Positions 1 through 9,043 of a stretch of DNA of 64,000 nucleotides are shown piece by piece (position 1 is the first letter of the stretch; each line of letters starts with the position of its first letter). A program made the position numbers and the translations under genes. Origin of the DNA: Leadbetterella lacustris (GTDB lineage Bacteria > Bacteroidota > Bacteroidia > Cytophagales > Spirosomataceae); contig OZ248424.1 of the NCBI GenBank assembly GCA_965234335.1, positions 372,001 through 436,000 on the forward strand. The letters run 5' to 3'. The notes beneath the pieces were generated by a model. That model searched no databases, was not told the DNA's origin, and saw only the letters and a program-made list of their open reading frames with translations.

Positions 1-107
1 TTTTAGTATTCGATTTTGGCCCAAATTCCCTAAGTAAGGCTGTATTTCTGCCCGAAATAAATTTTTAGCTACTATCTTTGATACAATATTTTAAATATGA
101 TTTTTTG

Positions 108-3047
108 ATGAAAAGTATAAACTTCGAAAGCCTTAGAAATGGTTTTAAAGGTGAGATTTTTGAAGATAAGGTTATGCGGACGCTTTATGCCACAGATGCC
201 TCTGCCTACAGAGAGTTTCCACTGGGTGTTGTTTTTCCTCAAGACCGCAACGACATTGAACAACTCATATCATTTGCCAATAAACATAAAACCACGCTAA
301 TTCCTCGAACAGCAGGAACCTCCTTGGCTGGACAAGTAGTGGGAAACGGTATAATTGTGGACGTTTCAAAGACTTTTACAGAAATATTAGAGATAAATAA
401 GTCTGAATCGTGGGTGAGGCTCCAGCCAGCAGTGGTGAGAGACGAGCTCAATATGTTCCTGAAGCCGCAAGGTTTGTTTTTTGGACCAGAAACCTCCACC
501 GCCAACCGTGCTATGTTGGGTGGAATGGTGGGAAATAATTCATGTGGATCTAACTCAGTTATATATGGTAGTGCCCGTGAGCACCTGATGGAAGTACAGG
601 GATATCTGAGCGATGGAAGTTTTGTGACTTTTAAAGATATTTCAAAGGCAGAATTTGAGGACAAAATCTCGGAAATTAAAACCAAAAACACGCTTTCTCT
701 TGAAGATAAAGTATATCTGAATGCCTATGAAACGCTATCGGAGAAGTCAAATCAAGACGAAATAAGGGAGCAATTCCCGAAAAGAAGCATTCCCAGACGT
801 AACACGGGTTATGCGATAGACGAACTTTTAGAAACCGAGGTATTTAATGAAAACTCAACCGAGAAATTCAATTTCTGCAAACTGATAGCGGGTTCTGAAG
901 GCACGCTGATGTTTATCACAGAAATGAAACTCCATGTAAATCCTCTACCTCCTAAATTCCAAGGTGTAGTGGCCGTACATTGCGAAACCATTGACGACTC
1001 GCTAAAAGCCAATTTGATAGCACTGAAATACAAACCAAGTGCGGTAGAGCTGATGGATCACTATATATTGGAATGTACAAAAGCCAACAAAGAGCAGATG
1101 GCCAATCGGTTTTTTGTAGAAGGCGACCCGGGTGCTTTGCTTTGTGTAGAGATTTCTAGAGATTCTATAGAGGAGGTGAACAAATTGGCCGCTGAGATGG
1201 AGGCTGAAATGCGGGCAGCCGGACTTGGCTACCATTTTCCAATACTGTTTGGTGATGATATAAAAAAATGTTGGACTTTGAGAAAAGCTGGTCTGGGATT
1301 ACTTTCAAATTTGCCGGGGGACGAAAAAGCAGTGGCCGTAATTGAAGATACAGCGGTTGACGTAAACGATTTGCCAGAATTTATCAGAGAATTTAATGAG
1401 ATTCTGACCAAAAACAACATGTACAGTGTGCATTATGCACATGCCAGCACGGGCGAGCTGCACTTGCGACCTATAATCAATCTTAAAACCCAAGAAGGCA
1501 AAGGCCAATTCAGACTGATAGCTGAGGAAATATCGACTTTAGTAAAAAAATACAAAGGCTCGCTTTCAGGCGAACATGGCGACGGCAGACTCCGTGGGGA
1601 GTTTATCAAACAACAGATAGGTGAGAAAAACTATGCTTTAATCAAAAACTTGAAGAAAGTGTGGGACCCAAACAATGTCTTCAATGCCAACAAAATTGTG
1701 GACACTCCTCCTATGGATGAGTATTTGAGATATTCGGCAGGGCAGGTAACGCCACACTTTGAGACCATGTTTAGGTTTAAAGACCAAGACATTCTGCAAC
1801 ACGCCGAACAATGCAACGGATCCGGCGATTGCCGAAAGTCGCACCTGAGTGGCGGCACCATGTGTCCGTCTTACATGGCCACCAAAAGCGAAAAAGATAC
1901 TACAAGGGCCAGAGCCAATATTCTCAGAGAAACACTCACACAATCCGATAAACTCAACAGATTTGACTCTAAGGAAATAAAGGAAGTTTTAGACCTCTGT
2001 TTGGTCTGCAAAGCCTGTAAGTCAGAGTGCCCGTCGAATGTAGATATGGCCAAGCTCAAGATGGAGTTTATGTACCAATACCAAAAGGAAAACGGTGTGC
2101 CTTTGCGTTCGAAAATGATTGGCAATTATCCAAAAATGTCGGCGTTGGCTTCTTATGTTCCTTGGGCATATAATTTTGTTTTCAAAAACGCACCTTTAAG
2201 AAAAATAGCCAATACGGTAGTTGGTTTCCATCCCGACAGAACCATGCCTTTGCTTTCGGACACCACCCTGAGGGCTTGGTTTAAGAAAAACTATGGAACA
2301 AAAGCCGGAAATGGCACCCGAAAAGTGTTTTTGTTTATAGACGAGTTTACCAACTTCAACGATGTAGAAATAGGCAAAAAAGCAGTGGATTTACTTTTGA
2401 AACTGGGCTATACTGTAGAAGTGCCCAATCATGCTGACTCTGGAAGATCCTATCTTTCAAAAGGTATGTTGGACGAAGCAAAAGTTTTGGCAGACAAAAA
2501 TGTGCGTTTGCTCGCCGCTTTAATTAATGAAAACACGCCTTTGCTTGGTATAGAGCCTAGTGCTATTTTGACATTCAGAGACGAATATCCTGAGCTTGTT
2601 TCGGCAGAATTGGCAGAGAAAGCCATAGAATTATCTAAAAACGTATGGTTAATGGATGAGTTTTTGGCCAAAGAAATGGATGCCAAACGCATAGATAGCT
2701 CCAAATTCAAAGCCGAAAAACGTCTAATAAAACTCCATGGCCACTGTCAACAAAAGGCCGTAGCTTCTATGGTGCCAACCAAGAAGATGCTCAGTTTGCC
2801 GAAAGGTTACGAGGTACAGTTGATTCCGAGCGGTTGCTGCGGTATGGCGGGATCGTTTGGCTATGAAAAAGAACATTATGATATTTCGATGAAAATCGGG
2901 GAGTTGGTTTTGTTTCCAACTGTTCGTCAACAACCCGAAGAAGTAATCATAGCCGCCCCAGGTACAAGCTGCCGACACCAGATTCATGACGGCACTGGCA
3001 AACATGCAAAGCACCCGATTGAGATTCTTTGGGAAGCTTTGGTATAA
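108..3047 (+). CDS. FAD-linked oxidase / 4Fe-4S / CCG-domain dehydrogenase (D-2-hydroxyacid type)
   Basis: Large flavo-iron-sulfur dehydrogenase of the D-lactate / D-2-hydroxyglutarate (YdiJ-like) class, expected to oxidise a 2-hydroxyacid and pass electrons through Fe-S clusters to the respiratory chain. Seen in order: an FAD_binding_4 domain (RTAG near residue 68, NNSCGSN near 145), the FAD-oxidase C-terminal domain (SGEHGDG near 486), a ferredoxin-like part (CLVCKACKSEC near 630, with further Cys before it) and a C-terminal cysteine-rich part with HGHCQQ near 877 and SGCCGMAGS near 907. The open frame extends to a TTG at 78, but the ATG at 108 gives the more natural N-terminus (MKSINFESL). 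About 979 residues, the usual length of the fused family. It stands alone, with a minus-strand gene downstream. The substrate cannot be fixed from sequence. Confidence 0.9.
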   Translation: MKSINFESLRNGFKGEIFEDKVMRTLYATDASAYREFPLGVVFPQDRNDIEQLISFANKHKTTLIPRTAGTSLAGQVVGNGIIVDVSKTFTEILEINKSESWVRLQPAVVRDELNMFLKPQGLFFGPETSTANRAMLGGMVGNNSCGSNSVIYGSAREHLMEVQGYLSDGSFVTFKDISKAEFEDKISEIKTKNTLSLEDKVYLNAYETLSEKSNQDEIREQFPKRSIPRRNTGYAIDELLETEVFNENSTEKFNFCKLIAGSEGTLMFITEMKLHVNPLPPKFQGVVAVHCETIDDSLKANLIALKYKPSAVELMDHYILECTKANKEQMANRFFVEGDPGALLCVEISRDSIEEVNKLAAEMEAEMRAAGLGYHFPILFGDDIKKCWTLRKAGLGLLSNLPGDEKAVAVIEDTAVDVNDLPEFIREFNEILTKNNMYSVHYAHASTGELHLRPIINLKTQEGKGQFRLIAEEISTLVKKYKGSLSGEHGDGRLRGEFIKQQIGEKNYALIKNLKKVWDPNNVFNANKIVDTPPMDEYLRYSAGQVTPHFETMFRFKDQDILQHAEQCNGSGDCRKSHLSGGTMCPSYMATKSEKDTTRARANILRETLTQSDKLNRFDSKEIKEVLDLCLVCKACKSECPSNVDMAKLKMEFMYQYQKENGVPLRSKMIGNYPKMSALASYVPWAYNFVFKNAPLRKIANTVVGFHPDRTMPLLSDTTLRAWFKKNYGTKAGNGTRKVFLFIDEFTNFNDVEIGKKAVDLLLKLGYTVEVPNHADSGRSYLSKGMLDEAKVLADKNVRLLAALINENTPLLGIEPSAILTFRDEYPELVSAELAEKAIELSKNVWLMDEFLAKEMDAKRIDSSKFKAEKRLIKLHGHCQQKAVASMVPTKKMLSLPKGYEVQLIPSGCCGMAGSFGYEKEHYDISMKIGELVLFPTVRQQPEEVIIAAPGTSCRHQIHDGTGKHAKHPIEILWEALV

Positions 3048-3099
3048 AACATTGAACTGCACAGACAATAAAATTTGCGAAATATTGTCCGTGCAGATT

Positions 3100-3438
3100 T
3101 TAACACCTTTCTATAGTTTTGCTTCTTTTTATGATCATATCTAAACCGAGACCAATCAATAGCAAAGGCCAAAGTTCAAACACCGAATGGACAGAAAATT
3201 GGCTCAAATAAGATGGATAGTAAAAAAACACAGCCACTATTGCCCAAAAAACACCACTAAAGACCTTGCCCTTTAGCAACTCTCCAAAAGCTATAAATAC
3301 AAAAATTAGCTTCCAGCTCAGGAGATTTTTGGGTAAATCAAACCATAGCATGCCGAAGTTTCGCATTAAAAATAAACTCCCGATAACGATAATGGCTACT
3401 GCCCAAATAACCGACGATCTACTTTTTTGCGTTTTCAT
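3100..3438 (-). CDS. small membrane protein, LiaI/LiaF-type transmembrane domain
   Basis: 112-residue inner-membrane protein with four hydrophobic stretches (about residues 9-26, 41-51, 58-72 and 88-102) and a basic C-terminus. The spacing and the recurrent pattern (IVIGSLFLMRNFG, WPLLLIGLGLDMI) match the DUF5668 / LiaI-LiaF-like transmembrane region, often found next to or within cell-envelope stress regulators. No soluble LiaF domain or regulator gene is present here, so the function is open. A TAATTTTG -7 box lies on the minus strand about 26 nt before the ATG, which supports this start. Confidence 0.7.
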   Translation of the reverse strand: MKTQKSRSSVIWAVAIIVIGSLFLMRNFGMLWFDLPKNLLSWKLIFVFIAFGELLKGKVFSGVFWAIVAVFFYYPSYLSQFSVHSVFELWPLLLIGLGLDMIIKRSKTIERC

Positions 3439-3463
3439 AATTGTAGTTTGTTTGTTTTTTCTT

Positions 3464-3471
3464 CAAAATTA
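3464..3471 (-). promoter_or_regulatory. -7 box of the LiaF-like gene
   Basis: On the minus strand the sequence reads TAATTTTG, matching the Bacteroidota -7 consensus TAnnTTTG, 26 nt upstream of the ATG at 3438. I see no good TTTG -33 element, so only half of the promoter is supported. Confidence 0.45.
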
Positions 3472-3791
3472 TGCCCAATAACCGTAGTGGAATAATGCTT
3501 TTCGTTGAATGATAAGCATTTTGTCGTTGAATATTTGGTTTTTACCGATGAATGGAAAACAGGTGACGGAAAACAGTAGAAAGTTTTGCTGGGTTTGTGT
3601 CCATCCCGATAAAAACTAGGACACAAATTTGGTTCAAATTCTCTTAACAATAGTGTCCAAGGTTTAGCGGAATAGGGCATGTTCAATTCAGAACAGCCAT
3701 TTTGAGTTTGCGTTTATCCAAGCCCAAAGTTCCGAATTATATAATATTTCCACTATTGCGGGACATTTTTTTCCGACAAACCACCCAATTG
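3472..3791. other. intergenic stretch without a credible gene
   Basis: About 320 bases between divergent genes. A minus-strand frame of 83 codons (3435-3686) exists but has no recognisable domain and starts far from any promoter; I take it as chance. No repeat or strong hairpin stands out. Confidence 0.5.
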
Positions 3792-3822
3792 TTTGTGAGA
3801 TTCTTCAATACTATTATTTTTG
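3792..3822 (+). promoter_or_regulatory. promoter of the esterase gene
   Basis: TTTG at 3792-3795, a 19-nt spacer, then TATTTTTG at 3815-3822. This is a full match to the Bacteroidota vegetative promoter TTTG-N19-TAnnTTTG. It places the transcription start near 3829, upstream of the ATG at 3850, and rules out the TTG at 3820 as the start codon. Confidence 0.75.
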
Positions 3823-3849
3823 CGACCCCAAAAAAGTAAAAATTACCTT

Positions 3850-4932
3850 ATGAAAGTAGAAAGTGACAGCATGCATGTAGAGGTAAATACTTTGGTCAAC
3901 GACGACCGTCCGGTTTTTTTGTCAGGAAGTTTCTGCAACTGGAACCCAAGCGACACTGATTTTTTGATGAAAAAAGTTGGCGATGGCCAATATCACTTTG
4001 CGTTCGAAAAAGATTTTACCATTGATAATCCCCTCGAATATAAATATACCAAAGGAGGCTGGGAAAACGTAGAGCTAGATAGTTTTGGAAATACGAGTAA
4101 AAACAGAACACTACTTCCGATTTTTCGTCCGCAGCTCGACTACGTCCCTCTTTGGCGTCAAAATGGTTTTACACCCTATTATAAGGAAACCATGCCTCTG
4201 TTAGAAAGCATCGAGGTGGAAATTCCACAGTTGAAAAAAATTCGTACCATAAGCGTCATTTTGCCAAGTGATTATGCCGAAAATCTAGACAAAAGATATC
4301 CTGTAGTGTATATGCACGATGCACAGAATCTCTTTGGGGAAGGTTCGGTGTATGGCAACTGGGAAATTGACAAGCGGCTCTCGCTTCTTAAAAAGCAAGG
4401 AAAAACTGACGTAATCATTGTGGCTATTAATCATGGAGAAGAAGATAGGCAGATAGAGTTTTCGCCTTATAAAAACCGCGTAAAAGGACAAGGAATGCGT
4501 TATGCTACATTTATAGTACGCACGCTCAAGCCACTGATTGACAGCACTTATAGAACACTCACCGAAAGGCAGTTTACCGGAATTGGCGGAAGTTCTATGG
4601 GAGGATTAATCAGTATTTACACCGGCATGATGTACCCCGAAGCCATCGGAAGACTGATGGTTTTTTCTCCTTCGCTATGGACCTCTCCAAAAATTTATTT
4701 TGATGCTGTGGAATTTTTTAATCCCTTGGACACCAAAATCTATCTTTACGGCGGTGGCAAAGAAAGCGAAAGTATGTTACCAAATATAGAAAAACTCAAA
4801 GAAACGATTGACAACCAAGGGTTTGATTCAAAAAAAATACAAATCAAAGCCGAGCTTGACCCCGAAGGACTACACAACGAAAAACGTTGGGGGCAGGAAT
4901 TTCCCAAAGCCTTGGATTGGCTATTTAATTGA
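3850..4932 (+). CDS. alpha/beta-hydrolase esterase with N-terminal carbohydrate-binding-like domain
   Basis: 360-residue esterase of the esterase D / enterochelin-esterase-like group (PF00756). The N-terminal 90 residues resemble a CBM48/E-set fold (FLSGSFCNWNPSD, then a YKYTKGGWENVE strand pair), a domain often found before such esterases. The catalytic domain starts near residue 110. RYPVVYMHDAQNLF is the typical oxyanion-side segment, GSSMGG near residue 248 is the nucleophile elbow, and a C-terminal EGLHNEKRW supplies the likely His. No signal peptide is visible, so it is probably cytoplasmic. The start is set by the promoter at 3792-3822. It is followed by the 23-bp repeat array, not by a co-transcribed gene. 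Confidence 0.8.
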   Translation: MKVESDSMHVEVNTLVNDDRPVFLSGSFCNWNPSDTDFLMKKVGDGQYHFAFEKDFTIDNPLEYKYTKGGWENVELDSFGNTSKNRTLLPIFRPQLDYVPLWRQNGFTPYYKETMPLLESIEVEIPQLKKIRTISVILPSDYAENLDKRYPVVYMHDAQNLFGEGSVYGNWEIDKRLSLLKKQGKTDVIIVAINHGEEDRQIEFSPYKNRVKGQGMRYATFIVRTLKPLIDSTYRTLTERQFTGIGGSSMGGLISIYTGMMYPEAIGRLMVFSPSLWTSPKIYFDAVEFFNPLDTKIYLYGGGKESESMLPNIEKLKETIDNQGFDSKKIQIKAELDPEGLHNEKRWGQEFPKALDWLFN

Positions 4933-4939
4933 TTTCTAT

Positions 4940-5261
4940 TTTATGCAAAACCTAAAGTAGAGTTTATGCAAATCATAAAGTAGAGTTTATGCAAGTCGTA
5001 AAGTAAATTTTATGCAAATCATAAAGTAGAGTTTATGCAAATCATAAAATAGAGTTTATGCAAATCGTAAAGTAGAGTTTATGCAAATCGTAAAGTGAAT
5101 TTTATGCAAATCATAAAGTAGAGTTTATGCAAATCGTAAAGTAGAGTTTATGCAAATCATGAAGTAGAGTTTATGCAAATCGTAAAGTAGAATTTATGCA
5201 AATCGTAAAGTAGAGTTTATGCAAATCATAAAGTAGAGTTTATGCAAATCATAAAGTAGAG
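4940..5261 (+). repeat. tandem array: 14 units of 23 bp
   Basis: Fourteen head-to-tail copies of a 23-bp unit, consensus TTTATGCAAATCRTAAAGTAG followed by AG, with no spacers: 14 x 23 = 322 bp, exactly filling 4940-5261. Units differ mainly at the R position (CATAA versus CGTAA) and in the last three bases (GAG or AAT); the first unit is the most diverged. The array begins just after the esterase stop and ends 2 bp before the -33 box of the ATPase promoter. It has no CRISPR-like unique spacers. Being 23 bp, it cannot encode an in-frame protein repeat. Confidence 0.95.
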
Positions 5262-5262
5262 A

Positions 5263-5293
5263 TTTGGTATTTTAAAAAAATTGATTACTTTTG
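5263..5293 (+). promoter_or_regulatory. promoter of the DUF4143 ATPase gene
   Basis: TTTG at 5263-5266, 19-nt spacer, TACTTTTG at 5286-5293: a perfect TTTG-N19-TAnnTTTG promoter. It starts 2 bp after the last tandem-repeat unit and lies 20 bp before the ATG at 5313, giving a leader of only a dozen bases. Confidence 0.8.
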
Positions 5294-5312
5294 CCTTCAT
5301 AATCACATATTT

Positions 5313-6473
5313 ATGATTCAAAGAAGCATATATTCAGCAATAGAAAAAATCTCAAAAGTTTATCCCGTAATTGCACTAACAGGGCCAAGGCAATCAGGCA
5401 AAACAACACTGCTGAAAAATCTATTTTCAAACTATCAATATATTTCTTTAGAAAATCCTGATGAACGTGCTTTTGCATTAAGTGACCCCAACGGTTTTTT
5501 AGACAGATATGACAACCGAGTTATTTTTGACGAAGTACAAAGAGTTCCAGAGCTCTTTTCATACATTCAAACAAAAGTGGATAACTCTGGCTTGATGGGT
5601 CAATATATCCTTTCTGGTTCACAGAATTTTTTAATGATGAAGTCTATCACCCAAAGCTTAGCAGGTCGAGTGGCTTTGTTTAAATTATTGCCGTTTGATT
5701 TTGGGGAGTTAAAATCTGCAGATTTGTTGCCTGACGACTATGATGAAGCCATAGTAAAGGGCGGATATCCAGCACTTTATGTGCGAGATATTCCGGTTTC
5801 TTCTTATTATTCTAATTACATCGAAACCTATATTGAGCGAGACATAAACGAGATTTTGAATGTTCGGGATTTGAAACTATTCAGGTCGTTTTTGAAACTT
5901 TGTGCCGGAAGAGTGGGCCAGCAATTAAGTTTAAACAGTCTTTCAAACGACGCCGGAGTAAGTATTCCGACAGTAAGCTCTTGGTTGTCTATTTTAGAAA
6001 GCAGTTATGTAATTTACCAATTGCCACCTTTTTTTAAAAATTTCAATAAAAGATTGGTCAAAAGCCCAAAGCTGTATTTTTATGATACAGGCTTGGCAAG
6101 TTTTTTACTCGGAGAAAAAAAAGCAGAGAATATCGCACTTAGTCCATTTAAAGGAGCTTTGTTTGAGAATTTGGTCATAAATGAATATATAAAACAGAAT
6201 CAACATCTTCAGTTAAACCAAGATTTTTACTATTGGAGAGACTCCAATGGCAATGAAGTTGACTTGATGGTGAGTAATGGCAATGGGTTTGATATTGTGG
6301 AAATAAAGGCTACAAAAACCATCACAAATTCACTTTTTAAAGGTTTAGACAATTTGGCGACTGTGGCAGACGATACCATCAAAAGGAAAGTGCTGGTTTA
6401 CGGAGGAAAGGATAGCCAAACGCGAACAAATCATCAAATATGGTCGTGGAAAGACATTAAATCAGAGTTTTGA
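5313..6473 (+). CDS. AAA ATPase with DUF4143 domain
   Basis: 386-residue P-loop ATPase of the AAA_14/DUF4143 family that is widely multiplied in Bacteroidota and archaea. Walker A is GPRQSGKTT (residues 24-32) and Walker B is VIFDEVQ (about 71-77). A sensor-like SGSQNFLMM and a linker with GGYPALY follow. The C-terminal DUF4143 part has SSYVIYQLPPFFKNFNKR and a nuclease-like core (FENLVINEY, then YWRDSNGNEVDLM and DIVEIKAT) that looks like a PD-(D/E)XK fold. The cellular role of the family is not settled; defence or mobile-element functions have been proposed. Monocistronic, with its own perfect promoter next to the 23-bp array. Confidence 0.9.
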   Translation: MIQRSIYSAIEKISKVYPVIALTGPRQSGKTTLLKNLFSNYQYISLENPDERAFALSDPNGFLDRYDNRVIFDEVQRVPELFSYIQTKVDNSGLMGQYILSGSQNFLMMKSITQSLAGRVALFKLLPFDFGELKSADLLPDDYDEAIVKGGYPALYVRDIPVSSYYSNYIETYIERDINEILNVRDLKLFRSFLKLCAGRVGQQLSLNSLSNDAGVSIPTVSSWLSILESSYVIYQLPPFFKNFNKRLVKSPKLYFYDTGLASFLLGEKKAENIALSPFKGALFENLVINEYIKQNQHLQLNQDFYYWRDSNGNEVDLMVSNGNGFDIVEIKATKTITNSLFKGLDNLATVADDTIKRKVLVYGGKDSQTRTNHQIWSWKDIKSEF

Positions 6474-6534
6474 AAACCACTCTGATTTAATCACTTCGGG
6501 ATATTTCTTTTGGCAAATAAAGTTTTTTTTGCAG

Positions 6535-8619
6535 CTACTTTACATGATACACATCCACAATTTGCTTTACTTCCTCAAATGTCCTTGTGGGTTTTTGATA
6601 TGGAGACAAAACGGGCATTTTGCTAAATTTCTGGAAATACAGCACCGAGGCATCCCGCCACCAATAGGCTTCTTTTAGCTGGGTTTTAAGTCTTGCTTCC
6701 ACATGCTCAAAAGCTTCTTTATCGATTTTTCCTTTCAGACTGCCCCAATCTTTTTGCATTTTTTCAACAGATTTTACGCCTTCGTAATATCTGCTTACCA
6801 TTTCGTCCCAAACAGTTCTGCCATTTTGGAGTTTATGCCTCCACGGTGCATGATGAAACCAAAGCAGAAACTCGGGTTGAATGGTGTTGATATCAGCATA
6901 TTTTGCCCTTAATTCAGGATGGTATTGGGCCAATGAATTACTTCCTTTTTCGGTGCGGTCAAAGCCTATGCCAACTGTGTCGGCTCTGTGATAATACAAA
7001 GCGGTCCAGTCTGGCCTTGGGGCTTTTTCTACCCAAGGTTCTGGGCCAAAATGGTGGCTTTCGCCCATTACATGGTGTACACCGAGTGGGTTGGTGTAGT
7101 TGGTATAAATTTCTCTCGATTCCATCATAATTTTTTTGATGGTTTCGATTGATTTTGAATCAGTTCGAAACGTCATCTTCACCCAATCATTAGCAATTTT
7201 TTCTGAAGAAATTTCAGGATTCCAAGCCATTCTTCCTAGGGTGTACCAGTTGGCTTGAGCCATCGGGTGACCCGTCCAGTTGCGGTCTGAGCCCGTATTG
7301 GCCACGCCAATCATTGATGTAATTGGGTATTTAAACAATTCACCATTAATTACTTTAGCTACAGTTGAGCCTTTTCCTTTGGCATAGGTGTCAGTTTTCA
7401 AAACTTCTTCAAACATCCGGCCTTCATACACCCAATGCGTAGCCCAGCCGAGGTACTCTTGTGTCAATTGAAATTCCATCGACACAGGTGTTTTTTCCAT
7501 TGCACCAAAAAGTGGCGAAATCGGCTCTCTTACTTGAAAATCTATTGGACCGTTTTTGACTTGAATGATAATATTGGGCAAGAATTCGCCATCAAATTTC
7601 TTGAATTCATTATATGCAGCCGCAAAACGGTCGCCCTTCGGGTCAAAATTATAGACAAAGGCCCTCCAGATAATCAATCCATTATGAGGTGCCATGGCTT
7701 CGGCCAGCATGTTGGCTCCGTCTTTGTGTGTGCGGCCAAAATCCATTGGGCCGGGTTCGCCTTCGGAGTTGGCTTTTACTACAAATCCACCGAAATCAGG
7801 TATCAATTTATATACCTCATCAGCCTTGTTTTTCCACCATTGTTTTACCTCAGGATCAAGAGGATCTGCGGTTTTTAGACCTCCCAGAATTTTAGGTGAA
7901 GCAAAATTTACTGATAAGAAAACTTTAATGCCATACGGTCTGAAAACGTCGGCAAGGGCTTTTACTTTCCCCAAATATTCAGATGTGATAAACCTTGCAG
8001 AAGCGTTTACGTTGTTCAAAACCGTTCCATTGATGCCAATAGACGCATTTGCTCTGGCATAATCAATATATCTGGTGTCAATTCTTTCTGGCAATTCGTA
8101 CCATTTCCACATGGACATGCCGGCGTAGCCCCGCTCAATGGTGCCATTATTGTTGTCCCAGTGATTGAGCATTCTGAGTTGGATTTTAGGAGAAGAAGCA
8201 ATTTTCAGGTTTTCCAAAGATTCTGAAGTTTGCATTTTTCTAATCAACTCAAACACGCCATAAAGCACGCCTTTTGAGGTATTTCCCGAAATGATGATCT
8301 GATTCTTTGTGCTTTTTATCTCAAAAGCTTCGGGGTTTTTATCTTTCAAGATTTCTTTTTTGAGAACCAAACTTGCATTGCTTCCTACCAATTTCGTTTT
8401 TACTCCAAAAAGCCCCAAAGAAGCTTTTTCTAATTCTGTAAGTGTAACTTTTGAGGTTTCGTCAGAAAAATTGAGCGATACTGTGGCCAATTTTTGTGCA
8501 TAAGTTTTTCTCAAAGCTTCATTTTGGATACGATCGTATTTGAGCCAAAGTCGGTAGCCATCGTCGGCAAAGGTATTTATACTAATTATGCTCAGCAAAA
8601 ACAGAAGGAACAATCTCAT
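6535..8619 (-). CDS. aguA: alpha-glucuronidase, GH67, secreted
   Basis: 694-residue GH67 alpha-glucuronidase, releasing (4-O-methyl-)glucuronic acid from aldobiuronic acids or xylo-oligosaccharides. An N-terminal signal peptide (MRLFLLFLLSIISINTFA) indicates export, probably to the periplasm. Recognisable family segments: LRMLNHWDNNNGTIERGYAG, KANSEGEPGPMDFGRTH with the acid Glu, IIWRAFVYN, then DFQVREPISPLFG and PVSMEFQLTQEYLG, which carry the Asp and Glu bases of the family. The length matches known GH67 enzymes. It is alone on its strand. The pentose-oxidation pair 900 bp away is a plausible functional neighbour, but not an operon member. Confidence 0.93.
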   Translation of the reverse strand: MRLFLLFLLSIISINTFADDGYRLWLKYDRIQNEALRKTYAQKLATVSLNFSDETSKVTLTELEKASLGLFGVKTKLVGSNASLVLKKEILKDKNPEAFEIKSTKNQIIISGNTSKGVLYGVFELIRKMQTSESLENLKIASSPKIQLRMLNHWDNNNGTIERGYAGMSMWKWYELPERIDTRYIDYARANASIGINGTVLNNVNASARFITSEYLGKVKALADVFRPYGIKVFLSVNFASPKILGGLKTADPLDPEVKQWWKNKADEVYKLIPDFGGFVVKANSEGEPGPMDFGRTHKDGANMLAEAMAPHNGLIIWRAFVYNFDPKGDRFAAAYNEFKKFDGEFLPNIIIQVKNGPIDFQVREPISPLFGAMEKTPVSMEFQLTQEYLGWATHWVYEGRMFEEVLKTDTYAKGKGSTVAKVINGELFKYPITSMIGVANTGSDRNWTGHPMAQANWYTLGRMAWNPEISSEKIANDWVKMTFRTDSKSIETIKKIMMESREIYTNYTNPLGVHHVMGESHHFGPEPWVEKAPRPDWTALYYHRADTVGIGFDRTEKGSNSLAQYHPELRAKYADINTIQPEFLLWFHHAPWRHKLQNGRTVWDEMVSRYYEGVKSVEKMQKDWGSLKGKIDKEAFEHVEARLKTQLKEAYWWRDASVLYFQKFSKMPVLSPYQKPTRTFEEVKQIVDVYHVK

Positions 8620-8727
8620 AGAATATTAAGTGTTGAATTGACAAATATCGGAAGAAAAATGGTTTATGCTACTTAATTCAGCGATTTACGAACAATTCGA
8701 TACCCTTTTTTAAGAACAAATAATGAT

Positions 8728-8747
8728 ATGTACAATTTTTTGTACAT
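8728..8747. promoter_or_regulatory. TGTACA operator of the YefM/YoeB-type locus
   Basis: Perfect inverted repeat ATGTACAA-TTTT-TTGTACAT (arms 8728-8735 and 8740-8747), with a TGTACA core in each arm. It overlaps the -33 box of the toxin-antitoxin promoter. TGTACA cores are the known recognition motif of the YefM antitoxin in E. coli yefM-yoeB, so autoregulation by the encoded pair is a direct inference. Confidence 0.75.
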
Positions 8748-8770
8748 CTAGCAATTTATAGTTACTTTTG
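8739..8770 (+). promoter_or_regulatory. promoter of the toxin-antitoxin operon
   Basis: TTTG at 8739-8742, 20-nt spacer, TACTTTTG at 8763-8770, followed 18 nt later by the ATG at 8789. The -33 box sits inside the TGTACA inverted repeat, so a bound antitoxin complex would block polymerase. The promoter also shows that the upstream TTG at 8768 is not the start. Confidence 0.7.
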
Positions 8771-8788
8771 GAAAAAAATTCTAGTATT

Positions 8789-9043
8789 ATGCTAACGATA
8801 AATTATTCAAGTTTTAGACAAGACCTAAAGGCTTTCCTTGATAAAGTTAGTTTGAGTCATTCACCATTAATTATTACTCGATCAAAAGGAGAAGACGTGG
8901 TTGTTATGTCAAAAGCTGATTATGACAGTATGGAGGAAACTTTCTATCTCCTAAAAAGCCCGAAAAATGCGGAGCGATTATTACGCAGTATAGCTCAATT
9001 TGAAGAAGGTAAGTACACAGAACAACAGCTTATTGAAGAATGA
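8789..9043 (+). CDS. type II antitoxin, YefM/Phd family
   Basis: 84-residue antitoxin beginning MLTINYSSFRQDLKAFLDKV. The N-terminal Phd/YefM fold binds DNA and dimerises (PLIITRSKGEDVVVMSKADYDSMEET is the family signature). The acidic C-terminal tail (QFEEGKYTEQQLIEE) is the part expected to wrap and neutralise the toxin. The start at 8789 is chosen because the promoter overlaps the longer frame. Its stop overlaps the toxin ATG (ATGA at 9040-9043), which allows translational coupling and antitoxin excess. Confidence 0.93.
   Translation: MLTINYSSFRQDLKAFLDKVSLSHSPLIITRSKGEDVVVMSKADYDSMEETFYLLKSPKNAERLLRSIAQFEEGKYTEQQLIEE

Noticed and set aside
3435..3686. 83-codon minus-strand ORF
   Set aside because: No similarity or start context; overlaps the promoter region of the LiaF-like gene.
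4940..5261. CRISPR array
   Set aside because: The 23-bp units are directly contiguous and nearly identical, with no unique spacers, and no cas genes are present.
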